DNA of 64,000 nt from Alopecurus myosuroides. Lineage: Eukaryota; Streptophyta; Magnoliopsida; Poales; Poaceae. Shown here piece after piece: positions 1 through 9,250 of the stretch. Made by a program: the position numbers and the translations under genes. The DNA is taken from assembly GCA_028641055.1 (NCBI GenBank), contig CM054061.1, positions 34,529,877 to 34,593,876 on the forward strand. The letters run 5' to 3'. Position 1 is the stretch's first letter; every line of letters starts with the position of its first letter. The notes beneath the pieces were generated by a model, which worked only from the letters and a program-made list of their open reading frames with translations, was not told the DNA's origin and searched no databases.

Positions 1-959
1 GATTCTTCCTTGCTTGTGCTGTAGCTATTGCCCTTCTTACAGCAAGTACAACTTCATGGTCTCTTTTTCTAGTTGCTATGTTTTGGTAGTCCACTTTTGT
101 TAAATTCCTCACAAAGTCTGCATGATTTGCTATTGTCATGTTGCACTTGAGCCAAGTCTGCCCAAGCATTATGTCAGATTTATCATGTCTGTTGCTAATA
201 CTTGTGATGTGTACATGGGAAGATCTTTCTGCAGTTTAGAATTGTTTTGTGATGTTCTTTAGATTGCAGCAAGCCAAAATAAATAAATGGTGAGATTTTA
301 AGGTTGTATTGAACCGAAAATTTGAACCACAGTCTCAAATACAGACTCTTAAGCTCTAGGCTCTGACGTGAACTCATCTATAGAAAATCTAAATCGTATT
401 ACAATATTGAAAGTTCCTGGATTTAGTGAAGCAAAATAAACCATTCATATGTTTTGAGAGAGAGAGGGAGGAGGGAGGGAGCCAGGGAGAGAGAGTAACC
501 TAATATGATAGGTACTAAAGCCGATATAATTGCACTGTTATTCATAGTCCAGATGACCATTGATTTGTTTTATTATTTGGAACAAAATTTGTCTACAATA
601 ATATCCACTTGTTTTCTTATTTGGAACAAAATTTGTCTACAATAATATTCAACTCTTATAGAAAAACCTCCATGTGTAAACTTTGGGTGTGGAGTAATAA
701 AGTTCTCGAGAGATCTATATAGCTAGCAATGATTTGGTCGTAGCATATGCTCACTCACCGGCCACCAAGCATGTTTCTTCTCCGTTTCCTGGAAAGAATC
801 TCGGTCTGGACAGAAGTTGCTAGGTTGCTAGGCTGCTGCTGCTGTGCTAGGCTGCTAATTTTTCTAGAGCTACTGCTAGGCTGCTGCTGTTAGGAATTTG
901 TACACAAACAGAGAAGTGCTATTGTTGTTTTGCACTTATTTATTTAATAAATTTATTCA
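1..959. other. No gene seen; AT-rich sequence with minor repeats
   Basis: No ORF here shows family resemblance or credible length. A purine-rich GA/GGGA tract lies near 455-500. CTG/GCT-rich sequence begins near 820 and leads into the microsatellite that follows. The stretch may be the 5' flank or leader of the CACTA gene that starts at 1380. Confidence 0.5.
567..655 (+). repeat. 44-bp tandem duplication, two copies
   Basis: The segment beginning GTTTTATTATTTGGAACAAA at 567 recurs from 611 with one internal change (ATTATT to CTTATT). The period is 44 bp. Confidence 0.8.
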
Positions 960-1135
960 CTTGATGTTGGCTGTTGTGCTGGTACTGCTGTTGTGCTGGT
1001 ACTGCTGTTGTGCTATGTTGGCTGTTCTGCTGGTTTTCTTGTGTTGGTGCTGGTGCTGGTACTGCTCGCTGGTGCTGGTGTTGTGTTGGTGCTGGTGCTG
1101 GTGCTGGTACCACTTTTGGTGTTGGTACCACATTT
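960..1135 (+). repeat. Degenerate GCTGGT / TGTGCTGGTACTGCTG microsatellite
   Basis: Runs of GGTGCTGGTGCTGGTAC and TGTTGTGCTGGTACTGCTG repeat through this stretch. All six frames stay partly open because of the simple composition. Translations are low-complexity (Cys/Trp/Val- or Gln/His-rich) and not credible proteins. Confidence 0.8.
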
Positions 1136-1379
1136 GGAAATCTGTCCGGCCATCGAGCCGTTTAAAACTTTGCAGGGAATTCAAATGAGTTGCCCATTTT
1201 CGCCGAAATGTTGATTAATTTCCGTCTCGGCGAGAATCGGACACTCTAGTGTTAGAAAATTAGCAAAGGTCATGCCGAAATTTTCCGGTGAATTTAGGAC
1301 TAAGCCGTTTTCCCGTGATCGAGTAGTATGTCGATTTTTTGTTTCCTTTAAATTAACCAATAATTTCCCCCTTCGGAAC

Positions 1380-4300
1380 ATGGCAGACGATGACAAGGCC
1401 GGCGGTTCTAAGCCGTTCTGGCAAATCACCGACGAAGAAGATGAGCAATATGACCCGACGGCGGATGCCGGGGCTGACGCAGACACTAGCGGTGGCGAGG
1501 AGGATGACGCCACCACTAGTGGCGCCGGTGATACCACTAGTGGCGCCGCCGGCGGAAATGACACCACTGATGCCGGTGGTCAGACAGATGGTGGTAGCAA
1601 AGCCAAGAAGAGGACGGCAACAAGAAAACGGAAAAGTAACACTCTCCGCACCTACCGTGAAGAGATCACGGAAATTGATAGCTTTGGGTATCCAATCGCG
1701 CCCGAGGCGATGGTCAAAGGATTCGGCAACCAGATTGGTTGCATTGTCCGGGACACTGTCAGGATCTTAACCGATTATCTAAGGAAAAAAGAGAATGCCC
1801 ATTATCGGGTTCTTCTCTTTAGAAAGCTGCTCGGATGATACTTGTACCCGCATCCGCCAGACGAGCCGTTTAAGTACAATAACGACAATCTGGAGGGGAA
1901 TAAGGTCAACCATTGCGCCATTGGTAAGATGAACACCGCCTTGGCCAACTGGAAACACCGGGTGAAGGTTAAGGTCTTGGACCCCAAAAAAAGCTTGCAG
2001 GATGTTTTAGCGAGTGTGCCGAACATCACCGAAGCTGAACTCCGGGACTTCAAGGTACTTAGCCAGAGCGAAGTCGCCAAGGCTAACGCTGATTGGGGCC
2101 AAAGGATGCGGAAGTTGAACATATGTACCCACAAATTGGGATGCGGCGGTTACAGAGCGGCGATTCCCAATTGGGAGAAGGAGGATGCCAAACATGCAGA
2201 ACAGGGCATCCCTGACCCTCTCGCAAAGTACTCGCCGCGGACAAAAAACTTCATCAGGGCCCGGTTTACATATGACCCGGTAGCTAATGAGTATACTACC
2301 GATGATGACAAGGTGAAGACGTTGTATGACAACTTGGTAAGTAAATACACCACCCTAGTTAGTTTGCTCTCGACGATCTAGTCGATTGCATTATAGTGTA
2401 CTGGTGGAATTCTAAACGGCTCACGCTAATTGTGCAGAACTTAGAAATCGAAAGTGGTGGAACCTCGTCATCCATGCCGAGGCTGCACGGCCCGTGGGAC
2501 GACAGTTTAAACAGGGCGGTGAACGTGACGCAGGGGAAGGAAAAGCACAAAAGGCCGTCAGGTGGCCGAGTTTGTGGCCTGGGCACGACGACGATGCTCA
2601 GAGACTACTTCAAGGAGCCCAGGGAGGCGAGAAGGAATAGAAAGAGGACCATCGAAGATATCCAACGTGACGAAGCCCGCGATCGCGAGATTACAGACCT
2701 CAAGGCCAGAGTTGCCGATATTCGTAATATTGTCAAAATAGCTTTGGCAGAACAAATGGGCAGCGTTTTGCCTACCATCTACGATGTGGTTAATAGATGG
2801 AATGAAGGAAGTCGAGTGGGGCCGTGCCCGGTGCCTAGCGTGTAGGGCAGCAACTCAAGAGACTTGTCCAGAGTCTCGCCGGCCAACGCCACGATGGCGG
2901 ACCCACTGGTGACTCCGCCCGCCTACACCACGGCGCCGATAGTGACTCCGCCCGCCTCTACCCGCCTGACCATCCGTTGCACGCCCACAGTGGGTGGTCC
3001 TCCGCCGAATGAAGAGCGTGCACCAACGAACAACCGTCGCCTGGCCATCGGTTGCACGCCCGCCGCCGGTTCTACCTCGCCAGTCAACAGTAGCACGCCC
3101 GCCGTCGTTGGGCCCTCGCCACTAGTGGAGCTCGACGCCCTCGCCAGCCAGGTAAATAGTTAAGCGTTGGAGCGTCGATCTTCCTTTGCCTTAGACTGGC
3201 ATCTCTGACGCCCTGCATGTTTTCCGCAGAACGACGACGTTCCATGCACTCTCTTACACACAGTGGACGGCGTGTTGAAGGATGTTGCTGTGGGTATGAT
3301 CGTTCAACCGTCAACCCGCAGGTTCCACAACAGGCCGATGCGCGAAGACGTATATAGAGTTCGATTGCTTCGGGTGCTGGCGGGCTACGACAACTTGTTG
3401 CCTCCCATTCAACCCTACCAAGAAGAAGATGACCCCGATACCCTGACGCTGCTCCAGTGCATACCTTGGAACATGGAATGGCCGAAGAGCCAGATTCGCC
3501 TGGGGAAGAGGGGTGCCACCCCGCAGACATCGCCTCTAGAACTACCGGCGCGAGGCACCACCTCGAAGACAACCCCTCTAGAAGCTCCGGAGCGGAGCCA
3601 TGGCAAGACCGTCGCCGCGCCGTCGCCTACCCCTGACATGGAGATGGCACAAGACCCGGAGAATGACGTTGATCTTGATGCCATGGATTTCATCGCTGAT
3701 GACTTTGATGGCGGAGATTACGTTGCTCCTCCCCCAGAAGAATCCTACCATAGCACGGAGGCTCGTGGTGAGGCTCCTCCTGCGGATAAATCCAATTGCA
3801 AGCGTCTCTTCGATTCTCAGGAAGACACGCCTCCAGATGTCGCCCCCTGCACCGAGACTCAGAAAAGTGCGAAGGGAGGAGTTATTTTCAGCCCTAGCAC
3901 AATCCGTAAGGCGGCTAATGAGGAGATTGAGAAGGAGATCATTCCGAAAGCGCCGAAGCCGCGGAAAAGAGGACCTAGATCCAAGGCCGCAAAGTCCGCG
4001 AGCCAGCCTGCTAAGATGTCGCTCCGTGTTCAGGACAGCCCACCTACATCTAAGCATACGAAGATGCATGTGATTGGTCAGCCTATGCTTAGCCAGAGCA
4101 AGCTCAAGGCCGCAAGTGGGGATATGCGGAGTTTGCATGACAGCATTCTTTTTCTTGAAATGCGCCTTGTTCAAACCAAGGATCCATCATACCCGGTTTT
4201 CGTTGCCATGGTGCCAAAGGACTTGGGCTTCGTCGAATCAACCGGCGCGGATAGGATAGTACTGCGGTTTTCGGACATCTTTGATATGTTCCATAGCAAT

Positions 4301-5166
4301 CCGCTGCACTACTCCATGGTCCGCCTATACTCGCTCAGTCTGGCGGTGCAAGTCAGCAGGGATAGTACACCGGGCATCGCGATAGTGGACCCCTTCTACA
4401 TGCGCCACGACGTGTTATGCTCCGTTGGGAACCAGGCAGTCGCCTCGACATATCTCCGGGACTTCATGCTGGCGAACCAGACCAAGGATTACATCCTCAT
4501 GCCTTATTTTGCCGGGTAAGTCAATATTCTTAGCCGAATCGAAAGGGATTTTCTTTAGATTTTCATCGTTCCAACACTTCGTTTGGATTGTTCCGCGCAG
4601 ATATACACAATGCACACTCATCTGCATTTGTATCAGTCATTCGCATGCGACGTATCTCAACTCAGGGAGTGAGGTGAAGAAAGACTACTCCACGGTGAAG
4701 AAAGTTTTGGATAATGCTCTCACCGGCTACCACGCAAGGGGGGGGCATAATCACTAGGGAGAAGGTCGTTCAGGGCGCTCGGGTGTTCACCCACACGACG
4801 AATTTCGCGTGCGTCAAGCAGCCGACAGGCAGTAACCGAGACACCTACTACGTCCTCCATCATATGCGGGCGTACGTACGGGATCAACAGTTCCTTACCC
4901 TGCCTAGTCAAGTCCAACAATGGGCCTCCCGCTTGTCGATGGTCGGCGATGACAAGGTTAGAGAAGAGATATATGATATCCAGAAGTTCTTTGCCACGAA
5001 AATCGTTCATGAAGTGGTGAACAAGAGTGGGACATTTTACTTCCGGTTCAACATGCCGAACCGCGACATAGATACCTACCTAGCAACTGCCTGTGACGAC
5101 AGGCCCTTCATCACTCAGGAGGGCTGTCCCGTTGTAATCCCTAGGAGGATGAGTCAGAAGGAGTGA
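1380..5166 (+). pseudogene. CACTA second gene: Ptta/En/Spm transposase-like + DUF8039-like + Ulp1-like domains, decayed
   Basis: Grass CACTA elements often carry, beside TNP2, a gene with a plant Ptta/En/Spm (Transposase_24-like) region and a C48 protease-like tail; this matches that layout. A likely start is ATG 1380, after an AT-rich leader. Exons inferred from GT-AG sites with matching phase are 1380-2337, 2438-3151, 3230-4515 and 4601-5166. Exon 1 has an acidic Ala/Gly/Asp/Thr-rich N-terminus, a basic KKRTATRKRK patch, then the transposase-like core (YPHPPDEPFKYN region). Exon 3 opens with a DUF8039-like block (VAVGMIVQPSTRRFHNRP) and later a basic proline-rich linker. Exons 3-4 hold the protease-like end (VKQPTGSNRDTYYVLHHMR). 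Lesions: in-frame TGA at 1836-1838, in-frame TAG at 2843-2845, and a frame change at an 8-G run, 4738-4745. The usual protease catalytic residues also seem replaced. Family names come from memory of motifs, not from a search. Confidence 0.72.
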
Positions 5167-5214
5167 GAACTATTGTAAGGCTTGCTACATTTTCCGAAAT
5201 TAGTCGAACTCAAT

Positions 5215-6013
5215 CGTTAGGGTTATGAATCGTCCATCGTGTAACAGATGCTCAATTATGTCAATGCTTAATTATCTTTCTTTTCATTATTGCGGTCTTA
5301 CTTGTGATGGTCGTTCGATCTTTTGAATAAGTAAATGCCGATGATTAAAAGAGTTGGTTCACACTCAGATGGCCTAGGTGGTCAGCTGCGCCTTGTGATT
5401 TTCACAAAGTTAGGATCTTGTGCATTCCACTTGGCGCAGCTGCACCACTTGCGGCCGCTTGTATGTGTCCACCCTAAATATGAGGCACACATCGTTACGG
5501 TTATGAATCGTCCATTCTGTGACTGATGCTCAATTATGTCAATGCTTGATTATCTTGCTTTTTATTATTGCGGTCCTACTTGTGATGTTCGTTCGATCTC
5601 TTCAATAAATGCCGATGATTAAAAGTGTTGGTTCACACTCATATGGCCTAGGTGGTCCGTTGCGCCTTGTGATTTTCACAAAGTTAGGATCTTGTGCATC
5701 CCACTTGGCGCAGCGGCACCACCTACGGCCGCTTGTATGTGTCCACCCTAAATATGAGGCACACATCGTTACGGTTATGAATCGTACATCGCTTGATTAT
5801 CTTGCTTTTTATTATTGCAGTTTTACTTGTGATGTTCGTTTGATCTTTTGAATAAATATGCCGATGATTAAAAGAGCTGGTTCATACTAAGATGGCATGG
5901 GTGGTTCGGTGCGCCTTGTGATTTTCACAAAGTTAGGATCTTGTGCATCCCACTTGGCGCGTCGGGTCCACCTAGGCTGCTTGTATGTGTCCACCCTAAA
6001 TATGAGGCACACA
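5215..6013 (+). repeat. Three tandem copies of a ~275-bp repeat with a conserved stem
   Basis: Copies start at 5215, 5493 and 5767 with CGTTA(G/C)GGTTATGAATCGT. Spacings are 278 and 274 bp. The third copy lacks about 25 bp near its start and runs into the next repeat family at 6015. Each copy contains an inverted repeat around a conserved loop (TTGTGATTTTCACAAAG): arms 5377-5392/5433-5448, 5651-5666/5707-5723 and 5901-5915/5956-5972. The arms differ between copies, yet pairing is kept. The repeats lie between the decayed gene and the small ORF at 6881. They may be a long 3' untranslated region, an intron, or nested foldback elements. Confidence 0.8.
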
Positions 6014-6014
6014 G

Positions 6015-6780
6015 ACCGATGACCATCTTGTTCCTGTTAAGAGGTACTAAAGGCGGTGGTGATCCGGGGAAAGGAGGAAGATGAGGGTTTCTGGAACTAA
6101 ACAACGTCAGATATGTAATCGTGAGATCCGAACGAAGTTGAACCCTTTTGTCCACATACGTAATGGTGACATTCCTCAGAAATCCCTGCCGGGGTTACGA
6201 AGAATGTCCCCATTATGTACGTGGACAAAAGGTTCTAACCTTGTTCGGATCTCACGATGTTATGTATATGACTTTGTTTAGTTTCAAAGATTTCCAGAAA
6301 CCCCTGTCTTCATCCTTCTCCGGACCACCATCACGTGTACTACCTCATAGCAAGCACAAAATGTGAAGGTCCAACTTCACATCAAGGCCCGATGACCATC
6401 TTGTTCCTGTTAAGAGGTACTACAGGCGGTGGTGATCCGGGGAAAGGAGGAAGATGAGGGTTTCTGGAACTAAACAACGTCAGATATGTAATATCGTGAG
6501 ATCCGAACGAAGTTGAACCCTTTTGTCCACATACGTAATGGTGACATTCCTCGGAAATCCCTTCCGGGGTTACAAAGAATGTCTCCATTATGTATGTGGA
6601 CAAAAGGGTCTAACCTTGTTCGGATCTCACGATGTTATAAATATGATTTTGTTTAGTTTCAAATATTTCCAGAAACCCCTGTCTTCATCCTTCTCCGGAC
6701 CACCATCACGTGTACTACCTCATAGCAAGCACAAAATGTCCAACTTCACATCAAGGCCCGATGATCATCTTGTTCCTTTG
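6015..6780 (+). repeat. Two and a bit tandem copies of a ~372-bp long-hairpin repeat
   Basis: Copies start at 6015 and 6388 (CCGATGACCATCTTGTTCCT), and a short third start is seen at about 6759. Each full unit is itself a large imperfect inverted repeat. In the first unit, the left arm (about 6053-6180) contains CGTGAGATCCGAACGAAGTT, GGATCCGGGG-type and GAGGGTTTCTGGA sequence. This is mirrored in the right arm (about 6200-6335) as AACCTTGTTCGGATCTCACG and TCCAGAAACCCC. Arms are about 125 bp. An RNA of this region would form long double-stranded stems. Confidence 0.8.
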
Positions 6781-6880
6781 TGTTTAACTTTCATCTTATT
6801 TATGTCATATTTCTCCACTTACTACTTATTGCAGACATGTTTAAAACTATTGTTTTTGTTTTTCTTTCTTGTCATTACAG

Positions 6881-7141
6881 ATGCCGAGGTGCTACGTGGT
6901 GTTTAGAGGCAGGGTTCCAGGAGTCTACGATCACTGGGAAGACTGCTTCGAGCAGGTGAACAAATTCAAAGGGAATGTCTACAAATCCTACAACACAAGA
7001 GTGGCGGCGGAAGCTAGGTGGTTCATCCATCTTGAGGAGGAACAGAATACTAAGAAGAACAACAACAAGTTGGTGAAGACCATCGCAGCCGCTCTTGTCG
7101 CTGTCGCCTCGCTCGTCATTCTATGGTTCCTAGCTAGATGA
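6881..7141 (+). CDS. Small RNase H1 hybrid-binding-like protein with C-terminal membrane anchor (86 aa)
   Basis: The ORF is intact from ATG 6881, right after TTGTCATTACAG, so the start codon could open an exon. Residues about 4-47 (YVVFRGRVPGVYDHWEDC, then QVNKFKGNVYKSYNT and AAEARW) resemble the N-terminal hybrid-binding domain of eukaryotic RNase H1, also found in the caulimovirus P6 protein. The pattern is Y-V-V-F-x-G-R-x-P-G-V-Y, W, C, V-x-x-F-x-G, Y-K-S-Y and A. No RNase H catalytic domain follows. After a Lys/Asn-rich linker (TKKNNNKLVK), the last 20 residues are hydrophobic (AAALVAVASLVILWFLA) and end Arg-stop, as in a tail-anchored protein. It sits 3' of the decayed CACTA gene and 300 bp before the subterminal repeats, so it is probably the element's last gene. 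Its function is unknown; binding of RNA-DNA hybrid or dsRNA at a membrane is inference. Confidence 0.7.
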   Translation: MPRCYVVFRGRVPGVYDHWEDCFEQVNKFKGNVYKSYNTRVAAEARWFIHLEEEQNTKKNNNKLVKTIAAALVAVASLVILWFLAR

Positions 7142-7436
7142 TTAGGTTATCGGCGACTAGATAGGTCATTTGTCCCGATGATGAAGCATCATCAATTGAT
7201 GTAATCGGTCCCGATGATTAACCGTGTGATGTAGGTCACTTGTATCTATTTGACTCTGATAAACACTTTGTATTCATAATCAACTGTTTGATGTAGCTAT
7301 TCGGAATTCTAAGCAGTATGATCAACTATGATATATAACTTGTTTGTCAAAGAACTGTTTTGATACATTTTGTCTACTGATATTCCTCTGTATTTGAGCT
7401 GTATATACCTGTATAAATACAGTACTGCGTATTTTA
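7142..7436. other. Non-coding stretch between small ORF and subterminal array
   Basis: This is AT-rich 3' flank of the 86-aa ORF. It holds short repeated phrases (GGTCACTTGT, TCCCGATGATTA, GATGTAG). No ORF with support is seen. Confidence 0.5.
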
Positions 7437-7799
7437 AAAAAACACAGCATAGTATAGCCGTGACGCACCAAAAGTAATACCCGTGACGCACCTGGGAGGA
7501 TACCCGTGACGCGCCAAAATGGACACCCGTGGCGCATCAACGAAATTAGCCGTGGAGGCATTACATAGCCGTGACGCACCTGTATTCATACCCGTGGCGC
7601 ACCTCTGGAGTCACGCGTGACGCGCCCAGAAGTAGCCGCGGCGCACCTGGCCCGTGCGTCACGGGTATGAATAGGCGCGGCGCACCACCTAGGTGCGTCA
7701 CGGCTAAACCCATAGGCGCGGCGTGATAGCCGTGACGCGCCCTGGTGCGTCACGGATAAGCTAAAAGGTGCGTCACGGGTAAGCTTTTCCCTAGTAGTG
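7437..7799 (+). mobile_element. CACTA subterminal repeat array and right terminal inverted repeat
   Basis: Motifs of the type CCGTGACGCACC recur more than ten times in both orientations (for example GCCGTGACGCACC, CCCGTGGCGCACC, GGTGCGTCACGG). The array ends CTTTTCCCTAGTAGTG at 7799, the reverse complement of a CACTA terminus. Such short inverted and direct subterminal motifs are the known binding sites of CACTA accessory proteins (TNPA in Spm). The junction with the neighbouring TNP2 gene is exact at 7799/7800. Confidence 0.88.
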
Positions 7800-8917
7800 A
7801 TGTTCTGCCGTTGCATGCACACGCCGGGGGGGAGGTTCATCGGGATAACAAACATCGGCCAACAGCTGTATGAGGCAGACGTCATACCATATGGGTTGAA
7901 ACCATCGGTTGATAACGCAACGGCTACATTCCTGGGGTCACCCGCTTTCTTCTTATGTTTGCCAACGAAGTCCTTCCATGCTTCACCATCAGAAGGATGT
8001 ATCATCTTATGAGGACGGTACCTCTTCCCGTCTGACGGCCATCTCATCTGTTTCGCAGATTCCTCGGTCATAAAAAGCCTTTGGATCCGCGGTATGAATG
8101 GAAGATACCGAAGGATCTTTTTGGCGACCGTTAGCTGCGTCTTCTGACCATTACCGGAGTCCACCTCCAGAAACCTAGAGGCCCCGCATTTGACACAGTA
8201 CTTTGTCTTCTCATGCTCTTTCCTGAACAACATGCAACTCTTCGGACAACAATCTATCTTTTCATACGACATCTTAAGGGAACTGAGGATTTTTTTCGAC
8301 TCGTACATGTTCTTTGGAAGAAGGTGTTCCGCCGGCAGGAGGGTGGCAATAACGGTCAGAAATGCATCAAAGGCGGCTATGCTTGCATTGTGCTGGCTTT
8401 TGACCGCCATAGGCCGGCCGATGGCATCAAGTTGAGAAACTCGTGTATGCTCGTGCAATGGTTTTTGTGTCTCAAACAATGTGTCATAGAACTCTTTCGT
8501 GCTCTCCTCCGCATACTCGGGGGCATCTCCCTCACCGGTTGGATTTTCAGGTGCATGTGTAGTAGTGAAATCGTCTAACATCCTGTCAAAACCGGTATCA
8601 AAATCGGTCGATGCATCCTCAGTGTTAGGTGCCACCTTCTTCTTCTTCTTTCTCCGGCGTACGGGATCGGCAGACTCGCCATGGTACACCCAACGGTAAT
8701 AGTTTGGCATAAACCCGTACTTCCCAAGGTGATCAGAAATGACTATCCTCTGTTTCTCTGTCATGTTACAACAACGACTACAGGGGCACCATACATCAGA
8801 CAAATCGTCAACTCTAGCAAATGCAAAATCCAAGAACTGGTTGGTCTTTGTAACCCAATCCATTGTCATATCCTTCACACTCGGTCGGCCACTGTACATC
8901 CACTCGCGTTCCTCCAT
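7800..8917 (-). pseudogene. TNP2 (CACTA transposase), N-terminal part, cut by CACTA insertion
   Basis: This is the N-terminal half of the En/Spm-type transposase, the DDE enzyme that excises and inserts CACTA elements. ATG at 8917 is preferred over the upstream GTG. Residues 1 to about 85 form the plant transposase-associated region (EWMYSGRPS near the start, WCPCSRCCN, and GFMPNYYRWVYHGE). After an acidic linker with KKKKK, the tnp2 core begins near CCPKSCMLFRKEHE, with KYCVKCGASR, RWPSDGKRYRPHKM and LSTDGFNPYG. The DG of LSTDGFNPYG is the likely first catalytic acid. The reading stops making sense after LPPGVCMQRQN, exactly where the CACTA terminus begins at 7799. The rest of the core, including later catalytic acids, is missing here and should lie beyond the left end of the inserted element. 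Confidence 0.88.
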
Positions 8918-9078
8918 TTCCACGCTGATGAATGCTCAGACATATTAACATGTGTTTAAAATTTAACAAGTTTGTTTAAATTATCTACAACATACTGCAA
9001 GTTTTACGCTTTGAATGCAATCCTACATGCCTACTAGGTAAAGATAGGTCCTAATCCCACCCGTGGATGTGTAGCTTG

Positions 9079-9250
9079 TGTTTGTTTTCCATGTCTACTC
9101 CTATCCGAGACAAATTTCGGCAGCACCTGCCCGCTGTTCTCCTATTACACGACTCGACCACGGGGGTCGAGAGAATGTGTACTCGGAGAACAACACTGAG
9201 GCGCCACCGAAATTTGTCTCGGATAGGAGTATAACATGGAAAACAAACAC
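9079..9250. repeat. Near-perfect inverted repeat, ~42-bp arms
   Basis: The left arm (TGTTTGTTTTCCATGT then CTCCTATCCGAGACAAATTT, 9079-9120) is the reverse complement of the right arm (about 9208-9250), with only a GA/TA-type difference in the middle. The spacer is about 87 bp. It lies upstream of the TNP2 fragment in its transcription sense. Confidence 0.88.

Larger units (their letters stand above)
1..7799 (+). mobile_element. CACTA (En/Spm) transposon, right part; left end outside window
   Basis: The right end is seen directly: reading inward on the - strand from 7799 the sequence starts CACTACTAGGGAAAA, a CACTA terminus, followed by an array of GTGACGCACC-like subterminal motifs back to about 7437. 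Upstream on the + strand lie a decayed gene of the CACTA second-ORF type (1380-5166), tandem repeats, and a small ORF (6881-7141). No matching left terminus or subterminal array is seen in 1-1300, so the left boundary lies outside the window or is lost. The base triplet next to the terminus, 7800-7802 (ATG), would be the target duplication, but its partner is not visible. That all of 1-7437 belongs to this element is inference. Confidence 0.6.

Noticed and set aside
940..1214. Cys/Trp/Val-rich and Gln/His-rich ORFs on both strands
   Set aside because: Products of the GCTGGT microsatellite.
7586..7799. Extension of the TNP2 frame through the CACTA terminus
   Set aside because: The residues after MQRQN come from the inserted element's terminal and subterminal repeats; it is a junction artefact.
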